The notes beneath the pieces are model-generated. The model was not told where the DNA came from and searched no databases. It saw only the letters and a program-made list of their open reading frames with translations. Shown piece by piece: positions 59,221-64,000 of a DNA stretch of 64,000 nt (position 1 is the first letter of the stretch; each line of letters begins with the position of its first letter). The translations under genes and the position numbers were made by a program. The stretch is from Lycorma delicatula (lineage: Eukaryota; Arthropoda; Insecta; Hemiptera; Fulgoridae), in assembly GCF_047948215.1 (NCBI RefSeq), contig NC_134458.1:143138036-143202035 (forward strand), written 5' to 3'.

Positions 59221-61180
59221 CACGGATGACACCCCCTTACCGATCTGGGATGAATAATAGAGCGAGTATTGAATTGATTATCTGAGTTGTTATAAATATA
59301 GTTTTTTGTTGTATTGTTTTATTTACATTAGTTTCTCAAATAACGAAACTATAAGTAAATTGTATAAAGCAACAATAAGTGAAATAGAGATATCCAGTGA
59401 TATCTCCCAAGGCAATACAATAAAAGGTTGAACAAAGAATAATACAATTAAAAGTAAAATGGATAAAATATAACTAAAAATCCACACAAAGTACACATAA
59501 ATCAACAGGTAATGAAACAGACCAAAAAGGATTAATGGTCAACACAACAGTTAGATTGTTAATAAAACAAAGAAAGCACAATATTCACTGCACAACAGTC
59601 TCAAGATCCACTACATGCAACCTTTTCTGCTTATTCCTTATTCTGCTACCTTACTCCTTACTTTCTTATTTATCTAAATTTTATTTCATATAAAGAAGAA
59701 TTATAACGTTTCCACATTGATTGATAAAGACAACAAAATTCTATAAAGTTAATCCTACAGTAAAGTATTTTATTTTAAGAACTCATAGAAGATAAAATAA
59801 ACTCATAAAAACGAATGAAAATACAATTCTACACTAATAACAAACAGGATTATAAAATAATTTTGAAAATATCCCCTTCTATAAAGAAAATCCTCATTTA
59901 TAAAATTAAATTTAAAACCTTTCAAAAAATTATCTGTAAATTAAAATAATAAAAGATTTCATAAAACTCCTCTTCTTTTGGAAAATAATACAATGGTTTT
60001 AAAAGGTGAAACCTGATAAAACTACATTTACATAAAAAAAAAGAAATATAATATTAAACATTTAAAATTAACGTTACAAAATTTGTAAAAAATTAATCGC
60101 TATTGGTGAGGAGTACATTTATAATTTTTTTTTTTGTATTTTTAGCTTCATTAAAGATTGTGAAATTAAGATTTTCAATAAGCTTAATATCTTTTTGATT
60201 CGTTAAATCTCATCGGATTTAAAAACATCATTTAACCGTTCATCAATTAAAAAATAATAATTAAAACGAAGGACCACAAGAACATATAAATTTAACAACA
60301 CATGAATACATTTCAGACTTAACTTTATAAAACAATCCTTTATATATAAAAAAAATAAATTGCAATTGTAAATATAAAAAAACAATTTTTTTTTTTTTAC
60401 TTCTGCATTTCTTAAGGCAACCAAGAGAAGCCCACTTTTAATAAATATTGTCAAAAAATATATCCACAGAACTCTCATAAAACTATAACAACCCTAACGT
60501 ATTCAATCGGTTATAACAGCACACTAGATGATATAATTCTACAAAACAAATATACTATTTTAGAATTTATACGAATATGAATATTTTAAAATCTTAAAAA
60601 AAATAACTCCCCCACAAAAAAAAAACAACAGGATATAATGCAATACAAAGATTATATGAAACAAAATATTATAATATAGATCACAATCAATTTACAAACA
60701 CAATGTCGCCTGAAAATTGAACCATTCTCTGTATTGGGGGAAAAAAGATGCAAATTCAAAATTCAATGACATTTTAAAAGCTTTTCATAACAATACAAAT
60801 TTATGATTAAAAATACTTTTATTAAAAATTATTTTTATTTCTTAATGCGAAAACGTAATATTATTTTTATAATATTTATGCATATATAGAGCATGCATAC
60901 ATAAATTATGTAACCATATTTATTAATTCTATTTTTTTCTCTCCCTTTTTCATATGTATGAAAAATATTAATACTATTTATAATTAATATTTGCTAGTCA
61001 GCAAATATTATTTGCCTCTCCATGATAGAAGTATACAGAAATATACTATATTTGCGTAGAATATAAGTTATCTTTTTTCCATAAGTATGTGGAAATAAGA
61101 TTTTCCATATATTTTTACAAAAATATTACTGAAGCAAATAACTGTCTTGATGTTAATTGAAAATTTTTTAAACAGTTCCT
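59221..61180. other. No gene seen
   Basis: AT-rich with chance frames (up to 91 codons at 60,203-60,478, composed almost wholly of AT-rich codons). No transposon protein recognised. Confidence 0.5.
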
Positions 61181-62200
61181 ACCCACGGCTTTGCACGCAT
61201 ACTTATAACGATGTTGTCTGTAAAAAAAAAGGTAGTTTTTTCTATAAAAAAATAAAAAAAATCATCGAAATCGATGCAGCAGTACTCGCGAAATAAAGAA
61301 ATTTACTCGTTTCTGAAACTGATAAATTTCTTTAAAAGAAAATTGCAAAAAATTCTCATTTTCAAAAAATGTAAATATCGGTTTTTTAGGTAGATTTCAT
61401 AAGAAGCTACCTATTTTAATGGGTTCCATGATTCGACTTCCAGAAAATGTCGACATATCTTCGCGTTTCATACCCCCAAGACCCCAAAACCACAGTTAGC
61501 TCAAAAGTTATATATATATTTCACTTTCTTGCGGACACGATCACTGCCGTAATTTTGCACCAATCACTTTCAAACTGTTCCGTAAAAAAACTCGACCCAA
61601 AATCTAGGTCGAGTTTGTTAACGGCCAAAATCGGACTATGGGGGTGGAAACGACGGGGCTTTTTCGTAAAAACAAAATATTGCTAAAACACTTTTTTTTA
61701 AGTAAAATCTCGAATAGGTTTAAAATTCCTAATATTCTTTGGATAAGAGCCTAAACCTTACGTAAGTAAAGTTTTTGATATCACCAACCATTGGCTCAGG
61801 AAATGAAATGAGGTTTTGAAGACAAAAAAAATCATATCTCCCTTAATAGGTACAGTATCGCATCGGTTTAAATTGCTCGTTAGTCGTCCAAACATTACCT
61901 AAAACTTCTGTCTGAAACAATTTTTGATATGACCAACCCTTACGGCAAGGCATGACCAAAATATTGTAAGATGGGCTTCTCGTATGCTAAATATGTGAAA
62001 CTTTTTTCACATGCAACCATTGTCGTTTTGAGTAAATTTGAAGTTTTTCTTAACTTTTATCCTCTACTTAGCACCGGTGAAATCTACCTCCACATTCCGG
62101 CGTGCCGAAAGGGATTTTTTTGCAGCTTATTTGTTCCTCTATTAAAAAAAAACAATAAAAAAAATAATTTCCATAGTAACCACTTTATTTTCTCACTATA
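61181..62200. repeat. Dispersed repeat, non-coding
   Basis: Begins with CCCACGGCTTTGCACGCATA, the style of terminus seen on many arthropod elements (GC-rich GCGAAGCCGCGGG-like end in reverse). Inside are a 10-bp hairpin AAACTCGACC...GGTCGAGTTT (about 61,588-61,617) and two copies of a TTTTTGATAT-ACCAACC phrase (61,771-61,791 and 61,920-61,940). Frames on the plus strand are short and unlike proteins. Superfamily not determined. Confidence 0.55.
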
Positions 62201-62935
62201 TTTTAATAAACGTAATCGCAAAATTTGAGGTTGGGTTGGAAAATTTTATATATGTATATATATATATATATATAAGATCTTTTTAATGAAATGATAAACA
62301 CTTTCAGAGTACTAGGTAATTACAAAAAATAATAAAGGAAGCGTATAATAAGGCTCTTTTATTTAGGCCGAAATAATATGCTATTCAATACGAAAGTAAC
62401 TTAATTGTTTAGTTTTATGGAAGTGGATAGATATTGTTAATTTTTTTTATATAATACATTTATTAATTATCTATAGATATAACATAGAAATTTCGACATA
62501 TTTTTGATCTTTCATAAAGAAGATGTGGCAATTGATAGATTATAAAAGTATTTTCGTATCCTAAAACCTCCTACTGATATTTTGAAAGAATCCTAAGATT
62601 AAATTTTAAGCCTTTTATGCATGAAGCTTGCTTAAAACTAAGCTTTAAATTACTGACAACGAACAATATTTTAATTTTAAAATTTGTATAAAATTTTTTA
62701 CATTCCAAAATTATTATTAATTTTTTCTAATAAATCGTTTTTTAACTGGTAAATTTTTTCAAAACAACGTTTTTTTAAAGGGTAATAGCAATTCTGTAAT
62801 ATCACATAACTCAGAGATTCATCTTTTATTTTTAAGGTATACTGTATTTTAAAGGTTATGTTAATTTAATGTAAACGTTTTTGGTGTATTTAATCTTGGC
62901 CTACATTAATCGCATTTTTCCAGTGTATTGGTAGT
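62201..62935. other. No gene seen
   Basis: (TA)n microsatellite at 62,250-62,275, then AT-rich sequence. Confidence 0.5.
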
Positions 62936-62939
62936 ATGG

Positions 62940-63085
62940 TGATCGATTTGATAAAACAACAAAAGATCCAACCGGCGGCCCGGCCCGGCATGCCGGACGT
63001 ACAGCCGGCAGGCGGGAAGGTCCGTTTGAGTTTAAAGGACCCGCCACTGCATTGAGCCATGCTTAATTGCTGTTCCAATGCAGTG
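62940..63085. repeat. GC-rich island, unidentified
   Basis: A strongly GC-rich, CCGG-rich patch (for example GGCGGCCCGGCCCGGCATGC) in AT-rich DNA. The plus frame LIKQQKIQPAARPGMPDVQP-AGGKVRLSLKDPPLH and a minus frame of 73 codons both pass through it. CACTGCATTG occurs twice in opposite orientation (63,047-63,056 and, inverted, about 63,075-63,084). Probably a transposon or SINE fragment. Confidence 0.35.
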
Positions 63086-63254
63086 GTGTAGGGGAAATTG
63101 TTTAAACACACTGTTTAGGTTTAAAAATACAACAATCTGAACAATACGTGGAGGGGGAAGCCTGTAGATAGATTCTGAGAGGTATTTTTTTCCCAGTAGA
63201 AATTTGTTAAAAACTTTTATAATTGGACGAAAACTAGAAGATAATATTACTTAC

Positions 63255-63360
63255 CTTCGGACATCTATTCAGTTTACGCGCTCAGTTACTAAAGCTTGAC
63301 CTTTGCTGCGCTCTATCAACTAAACTGGTACCTATTACCTTCTCCTGGCTAAACAACAAA
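63255..63360 (-). other. Possible 5' exon ending at a strong splice donor
   Basis: On the minus strand the less AT-rich stretch ends ATGTCCGAAG followed by GTAAGTAAT at 63,254-63,246, a near-consensus donor. Stops stand in all frames just upstream of the ATG, so it would be a leader exon with at most four coding bases after MSE. No acceptor or downstream partner identified. It lies on the same strand as the receptor gene. Confidence 0.25.
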
Positions 63361-63550
63361 CTGTAATACTATTTTTCCCGTCAATATTTCGTAAATTTGA
63401 GAAGGCATATCTAACATTATTTGTATATTTATTTTTATCTCATTACAAAAAATTAACAGAAAAAATAATTAAAAAATATAGAAACAAGATTAATTTTTCG
63501 TTTTCAGTTTTTTCATGCAGAAGTTAAAAAATAGCTTATAACTTGTAAAA

Positions 63551-63660
63551 ATGAATTTTTTGTTGTCATATAATTAGTTGATCATTTAAAAATTTAACAG
63601 ATTATTTTTTATAGAATTTTTTTTGTTTTCATATAACTAGCTGATCATTTTAAAATTTTT
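63551..63660. repeat. Short tandem duplication
   Basis: Two copies of a unit of about 50 bases built around TTTTTTGTT(G/T)TCATATAA and AGTTGATCATTT/AGCTGATCATTT, at about 63,557-63,597 and 63,617-63,655. Confidence 0.75.
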
Positions 63661-64000
63661 ACACATATTAATTTAAAAATTTTTGTTATAAACATAATTA
63701 TATTTAAATGACTTTTTTTAAATGTAATTTGAATAAAACTATAAATATTTTGTTGATCTCTAAAAAAAAAGATCAGAAAGAAATATTAAAACGAAACACA
63801 CCAGGTTAAAAATTTAATCCACTTGAATCACACTCAGTTGGTTTCTATTAAATTATTTAAAAACATTTAAGAAAATTGTAAACAAACTATTTTTATCGTG
63901 AAAGTTGTTAAAGAAGACTCCCCAAACACATCTAAATGTGTTTTGTAATTTTTTATGGTGCCTGCCATGACTGTGTATACTTTATTTGACCTATTTTATT

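Noticed and set aside
60203..60478. Minus-strand frame of 91 codons with hydrophobic stretches
   Set aside because: Apparent membrane segments come from T-rich codons in AT-rich DNA; no other sign of a gene.
1..64000. CRISPR arrays, operons, rRNA genes, endogenous virus genes
   Set aside because: No regularly spaced repeats, no ribosomal RNA stretches and no viral protein motifs were found; the context is an animal nuclear genome.

Overview
The window is strongly AT-rich, long-intron animal DNA. The transposon mix points to an insect: I/Jockey-type LINEs with RNase H, an APE-type endonuclease/RT LINE, ZBED-type hAT, mariner, a tRNA-derived SINE and Penelope-like foldbacks. The repeat types resemble those I associate with large hemipteran genomes (planthopper or lanternfly relatives), but that is a low-confidence recollection. 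No bacterial, organellar or viral gene organisation is visible.

Host genes. The only firmly recognisable host exon is on the minus strand at 55,561-55,765. It encodes the end of TM7 and the cytoplasmic tail of a class B (secretin-family) neuropeptide receptor, with canonical splice sites. Two further minus-strand exon candidates lie downstream: a 54-nt tail exon at 46,113-46,166, phase-compatible with the receptor exon, and a terminal exon at 33,576-33,680 with its own stop codon and an AATAAA. If all belong together, about 22 kb of the window is the 3' part of this receptor gene and most transposons between 34 and 55 kb are intronic. Weaker exon candidates are at 3,860-4,113 (minus) and 48,712-48,843 (plus), and a lone strong splice donor is at 63,253 (minus).

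Layout. 1-3,520: a composite repeat with LINE endonuclease remnants, paralogous to 37,315-42,490. 4,679-5,410: dead LINE RT fragment. 6,225-6,395: SINE. 7,950-13,460: an old, scrambled array of related sequence blocks, with outliers at 19.3-19.8 and 24.7-25.3 kb. 15,951-17,325: hAT transposase pseudogene. 18,218-18,443: LINE C-terminal fragment. 20,322-22,709: an ORF1-only LINE derivative with perfect 13-bp target-site duplications. 26.8-27.1 kb: LINE tail. 27.6, 32.5, 52.6 and 54.5 kb: Penelope-like arms and foldbacks. 31.5 kb: hAT C-terminal remnant. 36.4 kb: SINE. 37.3-42.5 kb: second composite repeat copy with endonuclease and RT. 43.9 and 58.1 kb: 3' ends of one I-type LINE family. 47.8 and 62.95 kb: two unidentified GC-rich islands. 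53.6 kb: mariner. 56.4 kb: SINE. 61.2 kb: dispersed repeat.

None of the transposon coding regions is intact. The best leads are the ORF1-only (HAL1-like) element, three unrelated foldback families sharing a hammerhead-core-like signature, the degenerate block array with a conserved stem-loop, and several near-perfect short-loop hairpins.
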